Positions 1-9,691 of a DNA stretch of 64,000 nt are shown piece after piece. Origin of the DNA: Pseudomonas fluorescens (GTDB lineage: Bacteria; Pseudomonadota; Gammaproteobacteria; Pseudomonadales; Pseudomonadaceae); contig NZ_LACC01000011.1 in NCBI RefSeq assembly GCF_000967965.1, positions 186,001 through 250,000 on the forward strand. The letters are read 5' to 3'. Each line of letters opens with the position of its first letter. Within the stretch, counting starts at the first letter, position 1. The notes under the pieces were generated by a model. It was not told the DNA's origin. It saw nothing but the letters and a program-made list of their open reading frames with translations, and did no database searches. Position numbers and translations under genes: made by a program.

Positions 1-936
1 GAGGTCGAGCCGGTTGGCGAACACCGCTTGCTTGAAGCGCAGGCTCAGGCAATGGACCCTGGGGTGCTCACTGGCGTAAACCTCCGTCAGCAGCAACTTG
101 AGTACCGATTTGTAGGGCGACTCGATGCCCTTGAACAACTGCCAGAGCCCGGCACCGATAAATTCGCCGGGCGGGATGTAGGCCAGGTTACCGAGGTCGA
201 GGGTTTCATCGGCACGGATGAAGCGTTTGGAGATCAAGGTATGGGTGTAGCGGTCGTAGCTCGACTCCTCGTAGACCGGCACCAGCCACCAGATCGGTGT
301 GCGCCCGGCGAGCCAGATTGCGGTGCGGTAAAACTCGTCCAGCAACAGGTAGTGCTGGGTGGTGCCGCAATCTTCCGAACTCAGCTGGGTATCGCGCTCG
401 CCGCGGACGAAACGGCTCGGGTCGATCAGGAAAAAATGCGCTTCGGCGCCCTGGCTGGCGGCCCAGGCTTCCAGCAACTGGCATTTCTTGCGCAGCTCGG
501 CGAGTTCGTTTTCAGTCAGGTCCGGTCCATGACAGACCCACACATCCATGTCGCTCTGGTCAGCCTGCGCCAGGGTGCCGAGGCTGCCCATCAGGAACAG
601 TCCGTGAATCGGCCTTGGCGGGTTGCTGCCGTGGCGCGGCTTGTAGGAAAACGAGCGGGTCAGGCGCTGGGCTTCAGCGAGGACATTGGCATCCGGTTCG
701 AAATTCGACAGTCCGGCCGGCGTACTGCCGGAAACGTAGCCGGGCAACAGCGGATGGTTAACGTGGAAAAACAGCGGCAGCAAGGTCAGGACCCCTTGCT
801 GGCGCGTCGACAACCCTTCCATGGCGCGAGCCATGCGTCCTTCGTTGAGTTTCAGAAAGCGTGCGCGCAGCTGGCTGAGAACCTTGCGGTCGATTCCCTC
901 GTCCAGATCAGGGCGGATTTCATGGGTGCGCGTCAT
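1..936 (-). CDS. cyaA: Class I adenylate cyclase, N-terminal part (runs off the window)
   Basis: The reverse strand is open from an ATG at 936 to base 1, giving the first 312 codons; the stop lies outside the window. The protein starts MTRTHEIRPDLDEGIDRKVL and contains MGSLGTLAQADQSDMDVWVCH-like residues around position 130 (Gly-Ser followed by Asp-x-Asp-x-Trp-Val-Cys). That is the nucleotidyltransferase catalytic motif of enterobacterial-type CyaA. The later stretch LWQLFKGIESPYKSVLK is also typical. The enzyme makes cAMP from ATP in the cytoplasm and feeds the Vfr/CRP regulon. Identity is firm; the C-terminal regulatory region cannot be judged. Confidence 0.95.
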   Translation of the reverse strand, partial: MTRTHEIRPDLDEGIDRKVLSQLRARFLKLNEGRMARAMEGLSTRQQGVLTLLPLFFHVNHPLLPGYVSGSTPAGLSNFEPDANVLAEAQRLTRSFSYKPRHGSNPPRPIHGLFLMGSLGTLAQADQSDMDVWVCHGPDLTENELAELRKKCQLLEAWAASQGAEAHFFLIDPSRFVRGERDTQLSSEDCGTTQHYLLLDEFYRTAIWLAGRTPIWWLVPVYEESSYDRYTHTLISKRFIRADETLDLGNLAYIPPGEFIGAGLWQLFKGIESPYKSVLKLLLTEVYASEHPRVHCLSLRFKQAVFANRLDL

Positions 937-1130
937 GTCAGCTCAAACCGGCTCGCAGGGCTCGGACGTGGGGCTCTTCGGATGAGTGGCAGTTTAGCGC
1001 CTTGAGGCGAGGACTTTTAAGCTGATTTTATTTTTCTGGCGTCAGATTTCTAACGGCTGGAGACAGAAATCAGGGGAATGTGCCCGCGGAAATCCCTGGA
1101 TCGGGGTCTCCGTGGGCGATACGGCAGAAT

Positions 1131-1376
1131 TCAGGCTGTTACTTCGGCGTTAAGAATGGTCAGCACGGATTGCACATTTTGCGCGGCGTCACGACCCAGA
1201 CTGGTCAGGTAACCGCCATCAGGCTGGTTGGTCAGTTCTTTTTCAAAGAGGCGTTTGGCGGCGGCAATGTGTTTCGGGGCAGCGGTCTGATGAATTTTCA
1301 AACCTTCCTGGGAACTGTCCAGGTTGAAGAGTGCGAGGACTTCCAGTTCGGCAACCAACTCAGGGGTAAGCGACAT
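1131..1376 (-). CDS. Small conserved protein, TIGR02647 family
   Basis: This 81-residue protein begins MSLTPELVAELEVLALFNL and resembles the TIGR02647 family, a short family found mainly in Pseudomonas and relatives and sometimes labelled DNA-binding. It has no signal peptide or membrane segment. It is mostly helical by appearance, with a conserved helix through HIAAAKRLFEKELT. It stands alone between cyaA and another small reverse-strand gene. Its function is not established, and I base the family call on recalled sequence character only. Confidence 0.75.
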   Translation of the reverse strand: MSLTPELVAELEVLALFNLDSSQEGLKIHQTAAPKHIAAAKRLFEKELTNQPDGGYLTSLGRDAAQNVQSVLTILNAEVTA

Positions 1377-1580
1377 AAGGACTCCAGACTTTCTAGGAAT
1401 TGGACGACAGCGCCCCTAAGGTGAACCCGCTTGTCCGGCATGTCCAGTGCTCGCGACAGGGTTTTTTTCCTCGGGTGGCCTTCCCCCGGTGGATGGTGGG
1501 GTAGCGGGGTGGTTCCAGTGTAGTCAGATGCCGGGAGACGGCAGGCGGGATTGGCAACAAAATGTGTGGGAGCAGCATTT

Positions 1581-1610
1581 TGTGGCGAGAGAGCTTGCTC
1601 CCTCGCCACA
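1581..1610. repeat. REP-type palindrome
   Basis: TGTGGCGAG and CTCGCCACA arms enclose a GAGCTTGCTC core, forming one hairpin. It is the same family as the elements at 25981-26109 and 63875-63906. It lies in the 251-base gap between two small reverse-strand genes, where I see no other feature. Confidence 0.8.
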
Positions 1611-1627
1611 GGAATCGGTGTCGGTGC

Positions 1628-1912
1628 TTACTGCTTTTCCGGCGGCAGCTCGGGCAATGCGCGCAGGGCAGCTTCGTACCATTCGGTGTTGAACGCGCGG
1701 TCTTCTTCGAGGATCGCGTCGATTTCTACCGCCAAAACGTGAGCCATCAGGTTAAGAATTTCTTCGCGCTCATAACCCACCAGCGTCAGCTTGTTGAACG
1801 TCGCTTTGGCAGCCGGCGGGTTGTCGCTTTCGATCTGGTTTTCGATGGCCTGGATCAGGGTGCTTTCGGCGAACTCTTCTTCGTCGTTGTCGATATCGGT
1901 TGGCTCGCTCAT
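1628..1912 (-). CDS. Acidic small hypothetical protein
   Basis: This is a 94-residue protein of unrecognised family. I chose the ATG at 1912 (MSEPTDIDNDEEEF) rather than one 13 codons upstream because TGAGGAG sits a few bases before it. The first 20 residues are strongly acidic. The rest looks helical, with ESTLIQAIENQIESDN and EREEILNLMAHVLAVEID as amphipathic stretches. There is no signal peptide and no cysteine. It lies between the TIGR02647 gene and the divergent glutathione S-transferase. Conserved pseudomonad proteins of this size occur near cyaA, but I cannot assign a role. Confidence 0.7.
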   Translation of the reverse strand: MSEPTDIDNDEEEFAESTLIQAIENQIESDNPPAAKATFNKLTLVGYEREEILNLMAHVLAVEIDAILEEDRAFNTEWYEAALRALPELPPEKQ

Positions 1913-2036
1913 GGCAGGCTCCTCAGGGAAAGGCGGCCAGTTTACCCGCATTCAGTCGCGTGATGCTGCTGGCAAGAATCCCGGCAGCGTTCTATAAAAA
2001 GGCACTGCCCACCCCGCATGGCCTGGAGGCTTTGTG

Positions 2037-2696
2037 ATGATCAAGCTTTATGGATTCTCCGTCAGTAACTACTACAACATGGTCAAACTGGCGCTGCTGG
2101 AAAAAGGCCTGCCCTTCGAAGAAGTACCGTTTTACGCGGGCACCAACCCCGAGGCGCTAGCCATCAGCCCTCGCGGAAAGGTCCCGGTGCTGCAGGTAGA
2201 GCAGGGCTTCATCAATGAAACCAGCGTGATCCTCGAATACATCGAGCAGAGCCAGAAAGGCCCGCCGCTGCTGCCGAGCGATCCGTTCGAGCGCGCGCAG
2301 GTGCTGGCACTGGCCAGGGAAATCGAGCTGTACATCGAATTGCCAGGCCGGGCCTGCTATCCCGAAGCCTTTTTCGGCATGACCCTGCCGGATGCGATCA
2401 AGGAAAAAACCAAAGCCGAATTGTTGCTGGGGATGGCGGCGCTGGGCCGGCACGCCAAATTCAGCCCTTACGTGGCTGGCGACAGCTTGAGCGTGGCGGA
2501 TCTGTATTTCCTGTTCAGCGTGCCGCTGGCGTGTGGGGTCGCCAAGAAGTTGTTTGGCATCGATCTGTTGGCCGAGATGCCGAAGGCCAAGGCGCTGCTG
2601 GAGTATTTGGGGGGGAATCCGAATGTGCAGCGTGTGGCGGCGGACCGGGAGGCCGCGATGCCGGCGTTCATGGCGATGATTGCTGCCAAGAAGTAA
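2037..2696 (+). CDS. Glutathione S-transferase family protein
   Basis: The 219-residue product begins MIKLYGFSVSNYYNMVKLAL, a thioredoxin-fold N-terminal GST domain with Ser/Tyr near position 10. It continues with the cis-Pro GKVPVL motif near residue 49 and the ETSVILEYIE glutathione-binding segment near residue 65. A helical C-terminal domain follows (ADLYFLFSVPLA near 150). GGAGG at 2025-2029 places the start at the ATG at 2037 rather than the adjacent GTG. It probably conjugates or reduces electrophiles with glutathione in the cytosol; the substrate is unknown. It stands alone, convergent with argH across a REP pair. Confidence 0.9.
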   Translation: MIKLYGFSVSNYYNMVKLALLEKGLPFEEVPFYAGTNPEALAISPRGKVPVLQVEQGFINETSVILEYIEQSQKGPPLLPSDPFERAQVLALAREIELYIELPGRACYPEAFFGMTLPDAIKEKTKAELLLGMAALGRHAKFSPYVAGDSLSVADLYFLFSVPLACGVAKKLFGIDLLAEMPKAKALLEYLGGNPNVQRVAADREAAMPAFMAMIAAKK

Positions 2697-2720
2697 TTCT
2701 GTTGCGCTCTGAAGATCGCA

Positions 2721-2807
2721 TTCGCGAGCAAGCTCGCTCCCACGAGGTATGCGTCAGACACCGGTTTTGTGTGTGACGATCAATGTGGGAGCGGGCTTGC
2801 TCGCGAA
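2721..2807. repeat. REPIN: inverted pair of REP sequences
   Basis: A REP copy at 2721-2743 (TTCGCGAGCAAGCTCGCTCC then CAC) is followed 41 bases later by its inverted copy at 2785-2807 (GTGGGAGCGGGCTTGCTCGC then GAA). The pair fills the gap between the convergent stops of the GST gene and argH, where it could form a long cruciform or read-through hairpin. Confidence 0.85.
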
Positions 2808-2819
2808 GCTTTTGGCGAT

Positions 2820-4214
2820 TTAGCGGCTGGCGAGCAACGCCTGGCCACGAGCCACGGCAGCCTTCACCTGCGCCGGCGCGGTGCCGCCGATGTGGTTACG
2901 GGCATTGACCGAGCCTTCCAGGGTCAGCACGGCGAACACGTCCTGGTCGATCTGGTCGCTGAACTTGCGCAGTTCTTCCAGGCTCATTTCCGCCAGGTCC
3001 TTGCCGCGGTCCACGCCGTACTTCACGGCATGGCCGACGATTTCGTGGCAATCACGGAATGGCAGGCCGCGACGCACCAGGTAGTCGGCCAGGTCGGTGG
3101 CGGTGGAGAAACCGCGCAGGGCCGCTTCGCGCATCATCGCGTGCTTGGGCTTGATCGCCGGCACCATGTCGGCAAATGCGCGCAGCGAGTCGCGCAGGGT
3201 GTCGGCGGCGTCGAACAGCGGTTCCTTGTCTTCCTGGTTGTCCTTGTTGTAGGCCAGGGGCTGGCCTTTCATCAGGGTCAGCAGGCCCATCAGCGCGCCG
3301 AACACGCGACCGGTCTTGCCACGCACGAGCTCCGGCACGTCCGGGTTTTTCTTTTGCGGCATGATCGAGCTGCCGGTGCAGAAACGGTCGGGCAGATCGA
3401 TGAACTGGAACTGCGCGCTGGTCCACAGCACCAGCTCTTCGGAGAAGCGCGAGAGGTGCATCATCGCGATGCTGGCCGCCGAGCAGAATTCGATGGCGAA
3501 GTCACGATCGGAGACGTTGTCCAGCGAATTGCCGCCAACCGCGTCGAAACCCAGGAGTTGGGCGGTGTATTCGCGATCGATCGGGTAGGTGGTGCCGGCC
3601 AGCGCCGCGCTGCCCAGTGGCATGCGGTTGGTGCGCTTGCGGCAGTCGACCAGGCGTTCGTAGTCGCGGCTGAGCATTTCGAACCAGGCCAGCATGTGGT
3701 GCCCGAACGTCACCGGCTGTGCGGTCTGCAGGTGGGTGAACCCCGGCATGATGCTGGCGGCTTCGCGCTCGGCCTGCTCCAGCAGACCTTTTTGCAGGCG
3801 GGTGATTTCGGCCAGGATCAGGTCGATCTCGTCACGCAGCCACAGTCGGATGTCGGTGGCGACCTGATCGTTACGGCTGCGGCCGGTGTGCAGTTTTTTA
3901 CCGGTCACGCCGATGCGGTCGGTCAGCCGTGCCTCGATGTTCATATGGACGTCTTCGAGGTCGATGCGCCAGTCGAACTGACCGGCCTCGATTTCGCCCT
4001 GGATGGTGTTCAGGCCATCGATGATGCTGTCGCGCTCGGCATCGGTCAGCACGCCGACCTTGGCCAGCATGGTAGCGTGGGCGATCGAGCCCATGATGTC
4101 GTGGCGATACAGGCGCTGGTCGAAGGTGACGGAGGCGGTGAAGCGGGCGACGAAGGCGTCGACGGGTTCACTGAAGCGGCCGCCCCAGGACTGATTGGTC
4201 TTGTCAGTGCTCAT
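2820..4214 (-). CDS. argH: Argininosuccinate lyase
   Basis: This 464-residue enzyme splits argininosuccinate into arginine and fumarate, the last step of arginine synthesis. The start [20 protein letters not shown] at 4214 gives the family's usual length; an in-frame ATG further upstream adds a non-homologous 43-residue extension. Visible family motifs are [13 protein letters not shown] near residue 115, the [13 protein letters not shown] region near 160, and the signature [12 protein letters not shown] near 285 carrying the catalytic serine loop. It is transcribed away from algR, sharing a 461-base intergenic region. Confidence 0.97.
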   Translation of the reverse strand: MSTDKTNQSWGGRFSEPVDAFVARFTASVTFDQRLYRHDIMGSIAHATMLAKVGVLTDAERDSIIDGLNTIQGEIEAGQFDWRIDLEDVHMNIEARLTDRIGVTGKKLHTGRSRNDQVATDIRLWLRDEIDLILAEITRLQKGLLEQAEREAASIMPGFTHLQTAQPVTFGHHMLAWFEMLSRDYERLVDCRKRTNRMPLGSAALAGTTYPIDREYTAQLLGFDAVGGNSLDNVSDRDFAIEFCSAASIAMMHLSRFSEELVLWTSAQFQFIDLPDRFCTGSSIMPQKKNPDVPELVRGKTGRVFGALMGLLTLMKGQPLAYNKDNQEDKEPLFDAADTLRDSLRAFADMVPAIKPKHAMMREAALRGFSTATDLADYLVRRGLPFRDCHEIVGHAVKYGVDRGKDLAEMSLEELRKFSDQIDQDVFAVLTLEGSVNARNHIGGTAPAQVKAAVARGQALLASR

Positions 4215-4675
4215 GAATTCGCTCGTATCGGCTTGAAGTAAGAAGGCGTGGAACGCTGGCGCGGATAATAACAGGGTTGCCAATCCTGTCGCTGACACTG
4301 GTCGATACGTTTTTTTGGGGGGAGAGAGCCCGGGCCCGGGCAAGACTCGCGCATTTTTGCGGAACGATATTTTCCAATTGAGCTATATCGTCCCGGCAAC
4401 CGTCTACAGTTGGACAGTAGGATCAGCGCACTTCTCGGTGCAGCCGCTGACTATAAGAAGAGTGGGGTGTTCATATTGCGTATCAGCAAACCCTGTGGCG
4501 ATGCGTCGCCAACGCGGGCCTGGGCCGCCAATCGCCCGGCAGATGAAAATTTAGCCGCCGGACCAACGGCACTTTTTGGCGCTCGCGCTAGTCTTAGCGT
4601 GGATCGCGGTGACGGATGTCACTTCACCTGTCTACGCTATCCTTGTGCGAGACTCACGCAGGAATCCAGCGCAAT
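4215..4675. other. argH-algR intergenic region without a gene
   Basis: These 461 bases separate the divergent argH and algR starts. No reading frame here resembles a protein, and in particular there is no membrane-kinase sequence. It must hold the promoters of both genes. A 14-bp perfect palindrome, GCCCGGGCCCGGGC, lies at 4328-4341 right after a T-run and G-run. An AT-rich stretch at 4361-4392 (GAACGATATTTTCC onward) is a plausible promoter area, but I could not assign -35/-10 boxes confidently. Confidence 0.6.
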
Positions 4676-5422
4676 ATGAATGTCCTGATCGTTGATGACG
4701 AACCCTTGGCCCGCGAGCGCCTGAGCCGAATGGTTGGCGAACTCGAGGGATACAGTGTCCTGGAGCCTAGTGCCACGAATGGCGAAGAGGCGTTGGCACT
4801 GATCGACAGCCACAAACCGGATATCGTGCTGCTCGATATCCGCATGCCCGGCCTGGATGGCCTGCAAGTGGCTGCTCGGTTGTGTGAACGCGAAACTCCG
4901 CCCGCCGTGGTGTTCTGCGCCGGGCCCGATGAATTTGCCGTGGAAGCCTTACAGGCCAGCGCCGTAGGCTATCTGGTGAAACCTGTGAGAACTGAACAAT
5001 TACATGACGCATTAAAGAGAGCCGAGCGCCCCAATCGTGCCCAGCTCGCCGCCCTGACCCGCCCTGCTGCCGAAAGCGGCAACGGCCCGCGCAGCCATAT
5101 CAGCGCCCGAACCCGTAAAGGGATAGAGCTGATTCCGCTGGATCAGGTGGTGTATTTCATTGCCGACCACAAATACGTGACCTTGCGCCACGAAAGCGGC
5201 GAAGTGCTGCTCGATGAGCCGCTCAAGGCCCTCGAAGACGAGTTCGGTGACCGTTTCGTGCGTATCCATCGCAATGCGCTGGTCGCCCGCGAGCGTATCG
5301 AGCGATTGCAACGCACACCCCTGGGGCATTTTCAGCTGTTCCTCAAAGGCCTCAATGGTGATGCGCTGATCGTCAGCCGGCGTCATGTGGCTGGGGTACG
5401 CAAAATGATGCAACAGCTTTAA
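4676..5422 (+). CDS. algR: LytTR-type response regulator AlgR
   Basis: The 248-residue product has a receiver domain (MNVLIVDDEPLARERL, phospho-acceptor Asp54 in VLLDIRMPG, switch Lys in GYLVKPV) and a C-terminal LytTR DNA-binding domain (residues about 140-248, HRNALVARERIERLQ). In P. aeruginosa this regulator controls alginate, twitching and virulence genes. I chose the ATG at 4676, preceded by AGGAA, because it gives the exact family length; an earlier frame start adds 20 unrelated residues. The sensor gene fimS/algZ, which precedes algR in P. aeruginosa, is not present here. hemC follows 138 bases downstream. Confidence 0.97.
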   Translation: MNVLIVDDEPLARERLSRMVGELEGYSVLEPSATNGEEALALIDSHKPDIVLLDIRMPGLDGLQVAARLCERETPPAVVFCAGPDEFAVEALQASAVGYLVKPVRTEQLHDALKRAERPNRAQLAALTRPAAESGNGPRSHISARTRKGIELIPLDQVVYFIADHKYVTLRHESGEVLLDEPLKALEDEFGDRFVRIHRNALVARERIERLQRTPLGHFQLFLKGLNGDALIVSRRHVAGVRKMMQQL

Positions 5423-5560
5423 ACGGCTGTTCGCAGGCCAGTTTTACACCCGATTGCCGGACATCCGGGGCCAGGGAGGCCGAGTAGTATCTGATACAAG
5501 TCAAAGTGGATTTGGCTGAGCTGTTATTATCCGCCGTATCTATTCAGTACGGATTGATCC

Positions 5561-6502
5561 ATGTCCTCTCGCCAGATCCGCATCGCCACCCGCAAAAGCG
5601 CTCTCGCCCTTTGGCAGGCCGAATACGTCAAAGCCCGTCTTGAAGCGGCTCATCCCGGCCTGCTGGTGACCCTCGTCCCTATGGTCAGTCGTGGTGACAA
5701 GCTGCTTGACTCGCCGCTGTCGAAAATCGGCGGCAAGGGCCTGTTCGTCAAGGAGCTCGAAACCGCGCTGCTGGACAATGAAGCCGACATTGCCGTGCAC
5801 TCCATGAAGGACGTGCCGATGGACTTCCCCGAAGGCCTCGGTCTGTTCTGCATCTGCGAGCGGGAAGACCCGCGCGATGCCTTCGTTTCCAACACTTACA
5901 CCAGCCTGGATGAGTTGCCCCAGGGCAGCATCGTCGGCACCTCCAGCCTGCGCCGCCAGGCTCAATTGCTGACCCGTCGCCCGGACCTGCAAATCCGCTT
6001 CCTGCGCGGCAACGTCAACACTCGCCTGGCCAAGCTCGATGCCGGCGAATACGACGCCATCATCCTCGCCGCTGCCGGCCTGATCCGCCTGGGATTCGAA
6101 GATCGCATCACCTCGGCCATCAGCGTCGACGACAGCCTTCCGGCCGGTGGCCAGGGCGCGGTGGGTATCGAATGCCGCAGCGCCGACAGTGAAATCCATT
6201 CGCTGCTGACACCCTTGCATCACCAGGACACCGCCACCCGCGTGACCGCCGAACGGGCCCTCAACAAGCACCTCAATGGCGGCTGCCAGGTGCCGATTGC
6301 GTGCTACGCCGTGCTGGAAGGCGAGCAGGTCTGGTTGCGCGGATTGGTGGGCGATCCGGCTGGTGGCCTGCTGCTCAGCGCACAAGCCCGCGCCCCTCGC
6401 GACGATGCCGAGGCGCTGGGTGTGCGAGTCGCCGAAGACCTGCTCAGCCAGGGTGCCGATGCCATCCTCAAAGCGGTCTATGGCGAGGCTGGTCACGAGT
6501 GA
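5561..6502 (+). CDS. hemC: Hydroxymethylbilane synthase (porphobilinogen deaminase)
   Basis: This 313-residue enzyme joins four porphobilinogens into hydroxymethylbilane. Family motifs are [11 protein letters not shown] near the N-terminus, VHSMKDVPM near residue 80, [10 protein letters not shown] near 129, and GGCQVPIA near 243, whose cysteine carries the dipyrromethane cofactor. It is the first gene of a hemC-hemD-hemX-hemY run. Its stop TGA shares bases with the GTG start of hemD, implying translational coupling. A TATTAT stretch about 36 bases upstream of the ATG could be a -10 box. Confidence 0.98.
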   Translation: MSSRQIRIATRKSALALWQAEYVKARLEAAHPGLLVTLVPMVSRGDKLLDSPLSKIGGKGLFVKELETALLDNEADIAVHSMKDVPMDFPEGLGLFCICEREDPRDAFVSNTYTSLDELPQGSIVGTSSLRRQAQLLTRRPDLQIRFLRGNVNTRLAKLDAGEYDAIILAAAGLIRLGFEDRITSAISVDDSLPAGGQGAVGIECRSADSEIHSLLTPLHHQDTATRVTAERALNKHLNGGCQVPIACYAVLEGEQVWLRGLVGDPAGGLLLSAQARAPRDDAEALGVRVAEDLLSQGADAILKAVYGEAGHE

Positions 6503-7266
6503 TCGGCTGGCGCTTGCTGCTGACGCGTCCCGCCGAAGAAGCGGAGGCGCTGAGCAGCCTTTTGGCCGAGCAGGGGATATTCAGTAACAGTCTGCCGCTT
6601 TTGGACATCATGCCCATTGCGGCCACTGACACAATGCGCCAGGCGATTCAGGCCCTGGATCAGTTCTGCGCCGTCATCGTGGTCAGCAAGCCGGCCGCCC
6701 GGATCGGCGTCGAACTGCTCGAGCGATATTGGCCAACACCGCCTGGTGTGAAGTGGTTCAGCGTCGGCGCGGCGACTGCGCAGATCCTCGAGGATCACGG
6801 GCTGGACGTGAGCTTCCCGGCAGAAGGCGATGACAGTGAAGCCTTGCTCGAACTTTCCCGATTGCGCGAGGCTATTGCACGACCCGATGCGCGCGTGCTG
6901 ATCCTGCGCGGGGAGGGCGGGCGCGAGTTGCTGGCTGAGCGTTTGCGTGAGCTTGGTGCTAGTGTCGAGTATCTGGAGTTGTACCGCCGGGGATTGCCGA
7001 TTTACCCGCCAACACTGCTGCCGCAACGGATCCAGGCGGAACGCCTGAACGGGCTGGTGGTCAGCAGTGGACAAGGTTTTGAGCACCTGCATCAACTGGC
7101 CGGCGATGCCTGGCCGCAGTTGGCGCGGTTGCCGTTGTTCGTACCGAGCCCCAGGGTTGCCGAAATGGCGCGTGCCGCCGGGGCCAAAACAGTTGTGGAT
7201 TGTCGTGGCGCCAATGCCGCGGCCTTGCTGACGGCGTTACGGGAGCATCCCGTACCCGTTTTCTGA
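6499..7266 (+). CDS. hemD: Uroporphyrinogen-III synthase
   Basis: The GTG at 6499 overlaps the hemC stop (GTGA) and gives a 255-residue protein starting [20 protein letters not shown]. It inverts ring D and cyclises hydroxymethylbilane to uroporphyrinogen III. Family features include the N-terminal LTRP motif, [13 protein letters not shown] near residue 60, [14 protein letters not shown] near 90, and the C-terminal [16 protein letters not shown]. HemD proteins are poorly conserved, so position in the hem operon is a main support. The frame is open upstream inside hemC, but that part reads as a hemC shadow. Confidence 0.95.
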   Translation: MIGWRLLLTRPAEEAEALSSLLAEQGIFSNSLPLLDIMPIAATDTMRQAIQALDQFCAVIVVSKPAARIGVELLERYWPTPPGVKWFSVGAATAQILEDHGLDVSFPAEGDDSEALLELSRLREAIARPDARVLILRGEGGRELLAERLRELGASVEYLELYRRGLPIYPPTLLPQRIQAERLNGLVVSSGQGFEHLHQLAGDAWPQLARLPLFVPSPRVAEMARAAGAKTVVDCRGANAAALLTALREHPVPVF

Positions 7267-7282
7267 TGCAAAGGATGGATAC

Positions 7283-8446
7283 GTGAGCGAAACAGCCTTG
7301 CCTAAAGATGACTCGCGACCGGTGCTTGATGCACCTGTTGATGCTCCTGTTGATGAAATGCTGCCGCCGCCACCTGCTGCCGAGCAGCGTCGAGGCAATG
7401 GTCTGGCAATCATCGCGCTGCTGTTGGGTGCGGCCGGTGTAGCGGTGGGCGGTTGGGGTGTCTGGCAGGTGCGTCACCTGCAGGCCAATAATCAGCAGCA
7501 ACTGAGCCAGGTGCAGGCGCTGAATGACCAGGCACAAAGCCTCAAGCTCAATGAGGAACGCCTGAGCGCACGCCTGGCACAATTGCCTCCCGCCGATGAA
7601 CTGGAAGCGCGCAGCCGTCTGGTTGTTCAGCTGCAAGGTGATCAGCAGCGGTTGAACCAACGGCTGGAAACCGTTCTCGGTGCCAGTCGCAAGGACTGGC
7701 GTCTGGCCGAGGCCGAGCACCTGCTGCGTCTGGCCAGCTTGCGACTATCCGCCTTGCAGGACATCAGCAGTGCCCAGGCACTGGTCCAGGGTGCCGACGA
7801 GATATTGCGTGAGCAAAACGACCCGGGCTCTTTTGCTGCTCGCGAGCAGGTGGCCAAGACCCTGATCGCCTTGCGCAGCACCGAACAGCCGGATCGCACC
7901 GGGCTGTTCCTGCGTCTGGGCGCGCTGCGCGATCAAGTGACCAGCCTCACCGAGCTGGCACCGGAGTACAAGGACCGTGGCGATTCGTTGCTGGGCCTGA
8001 CCTCCGATGGCGACGGTGCCAGTCGCTGGGCGCAATGGTGGGATCAGATTTCGCGCTACATCCGTATCGATTTCAATGCCGACAAAAACGTTCGCCCATT
8101 GCTGGCCGGCCAGAGTCTGAGTCAGGTCCGCCTGGCCCTGAGCCTGGCGCTGGAGCAGGCGCAGTGGGCCGCACTCAATGGCCAGGCGGCGGTTTACTCC
8201 CAGGTGCTGGACGAAGCGCGGGACATCCTCAAGGGCAACTTCAACCCGGACAACGCGCAAAGCAAAGTCATGCTTGAGCAGGTCGCCGAGTTGAGCGGGC
8301 AACCTGTCACCGTCGTCACGCCGGATATGACCGGCACCCTGAGCGCGGTGCAGGGGTATCTGGAGCGGCGCAACGTCAACGCCGAGGAATCGGTCAAGCC
8401 ACTGACCAGGCCTGCCGCGAACGCCGCGCCGGAGGCCACGCCATGA
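7283..8446 (+). CDS. hemX: HemX-like membrane protein (uroporphyrinogen-III C-methyltransferase label)
   Basis: This 387-residue protein starts with a GTG 16 bases after hemD. It has a short acidic and proline-rich cytoplasmic segment, one membrane helix at about residues 40-60 (GLAIIALLLGAAGVAVGGWG), then a long coiled-coil periplasmic domain containing WRLAEAEHLLRLASLRL. This is the PF04375 HemX architecture. Databases often name it a methyltransferase, but I see none of the SAM-binding motifs of CobA/CysG, so that activity is doubtful. Its stop overlaps the hemY start by four bases (ATGA), placing it in the hem operon. Confidence 0.93.
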   Translation: MSETALPKDDSRPVLDAPVDAPVDEMLPPPPAAEQRRGNGLAIIALLLGAAGVAVGGWGVWQVRHLQANNQQQLSQVQALNDQAQSLKLNEERLSARLAQLPPADELEARSRLVVQLQGDQQRLNQRLETVLGASRKDWRLAEAEHLLRLASLRLSALQDISSAQALVQGADEILREQNDPGSFAAREQVAKTLIALRSTEQPDRTGLFLRLGALRDQVTSLTELAPEYKDRGDSLLGLTSDGDGASRWAQWWDQISRYIRIDFNADKNVRPLLAGQSLSQVRLALSLALEQAQWAALNGQAAVYSQVLDEARDILKGNFNPDNAQSKVMLEQVAELSGQPVTVVTPDMTGTLSAVQGYLERRNVNAEESVKPLTRPAANAAPEATP

Positions 8447-9681
8447 GACGCCTCTATGTGATCGTGTTCCTCGTGATCGCCGCTGCCGCTGCGCTGGGGC
8501 TGGCGATTGCCGAACACTCCGGCTATGTGCTGATTGCCTACAAGACCTTCCGTTATGAGTCGAGCCTGTGGGCTACCTTGGCGCTGGTGGCTGTGCTCTG
8601 GCTGGTGATCTGGGGCATCAAGTCACTGGTCGAACTGGTGATGGCTTCCAGTGGCGTGGTCAATCCATGGTCACGACGTAACCGCAGCCGTCGGGTACAG
8701 GTGGCGATCGAACACGGTCAGCTGGACTTGGCCGAGGGTCGCTGGGCCAGCGCGCAACGGCACTTGCATCGGGCTGCCGAAGCCGAGCGCCAGCCGCTGC
8801 TTTACTACCTCGGCGCTGCCCGTGCCGCGAACGAACTCGGCAATTACGAAGAAAGCGACAACTTGCTGGAGCGCGCCCTGGAGCGTCAGCCTCAGGCCGA
8901 GTTGGCGATCGCCTTGAGTCACGCCCAGTTGCAGACAGATCGCGGTGATACCGACGGTGCCCTCGCCACCCTGCAAGCCATGCGTGAACGCCATCCTCAT
9001 AACGCTCAGACCCTGCGTCAGTTGCAGCGCCTGCTTCAGCAGCGTGGTGACTGGTCGGCAGTGATTCGCCTGCTGCCGGAGCTGCGCAAGGACAAAATCC
9101 TGCCGGCGACTGAGCTCGCCGAACTGGAGCGTCGGGCCTGGGGGGCGAACCTGTCCCTGGCGGCGCAACGGGAAGAAGACGGAACGGTAGGGAAGCAATC
9201 GCTGGAACGTGCCTGGCAACAACTGACTTCGGCACAGCGTCAGGAGCCGCAACTGGTGCTCGCGTATGCCGAACAACTGCGGCAATTGGGGGCTCAGGTC
9301 GAGGCCGAAGAAGTGCTGCGCACTGCGCTCAAGCGCAGCTACGACAGTCATCTGGCACGACTCTACGGACTGGTTCGCGGCAATGATCCGGCCCGCCAGC
9401 TGCAGGCCGCCGAAGGCTGGCTCAAGGACCATCCGGCTGATCCGGGCCTGCTGCTGACACTGGGTCGTCTATGCCTGCAAAACAGTTTGTGGGGCAAGGC
9501 CCGGGACTATCTGGAAAGCAGCCTGCGTATACAGCGCAATCCGGAAGCCTGTGCCGAGCTGGCACGCTTGCTGGCGCAAATGGGCGATGCCGAGCGCAGC
9601 AACCAGCTGTTTCAGGAAGGCCTGGGGTTGTTGGATGAACGCTTGCTCGCGGCCCCTCTGCCAGTGCCAGTCCGCGCTTGA
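8443..9681 (+). CDS. hemY: HemY-like TPR membrane protein
   Basis: This 412-residue protein has two N-terminal membrane helices (about 5-22 and 42-62, WATLALVAVLWLVIWGIKSL) and then helical TPR-like repeats, for example LYYLGAARAANELGNYEESDNLL near 120. It is the proteobacterial HemY_N family, associated with late heme synthesis; it is not the protoporphyrinogen oxidase also called HemY in Gram-positives. It overlaps hemX by four bases and closes the hemCDXY run. Confidence 0.93.
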   Translation: MRRLYVIVFLVIAAAAALGLAIAEHSGYVLIAYKTFRYESSLWATLALVAVLWLVIWGIKSLVELVMASSGVVNPWSRRNRSRRVQVAIEHGQLDLAEGRWASAQRHLHRAAEAERQPLLYYLGAARAANELGNYEESDNLLERALERQPQAELAIALSHAQLQTDRGDTDGALATLQAMRERHPHNAQTLRQLQRLLQQRGDWSAVIRLLPELRKDKILPATELAELERRAWGANLSLAAQREEDGTVGKQSLERAWQQLTSAQRQEPQLVLAYAEQLRQLGAQVEAEEVLRTALKRSYDSHLARLYGLVRGNDPARQLQAAEGWLKDHPADPGLLLTLGRLCLQNSLWGKARDYLESSLRIQRNPEACAELARLLAQMGDAERSNQLFQEGLGLLDERLLAAPLPVPVRA

Positions 9682-9691
9682 ACCATTCGCT

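Noticed and set aside
4215..4675. Remnant of fimS/algZ between argH and algR
   Set aside because: No frame in the gap encodes hydrophobic helices or kinase motifs, so no decayed copy is visible.
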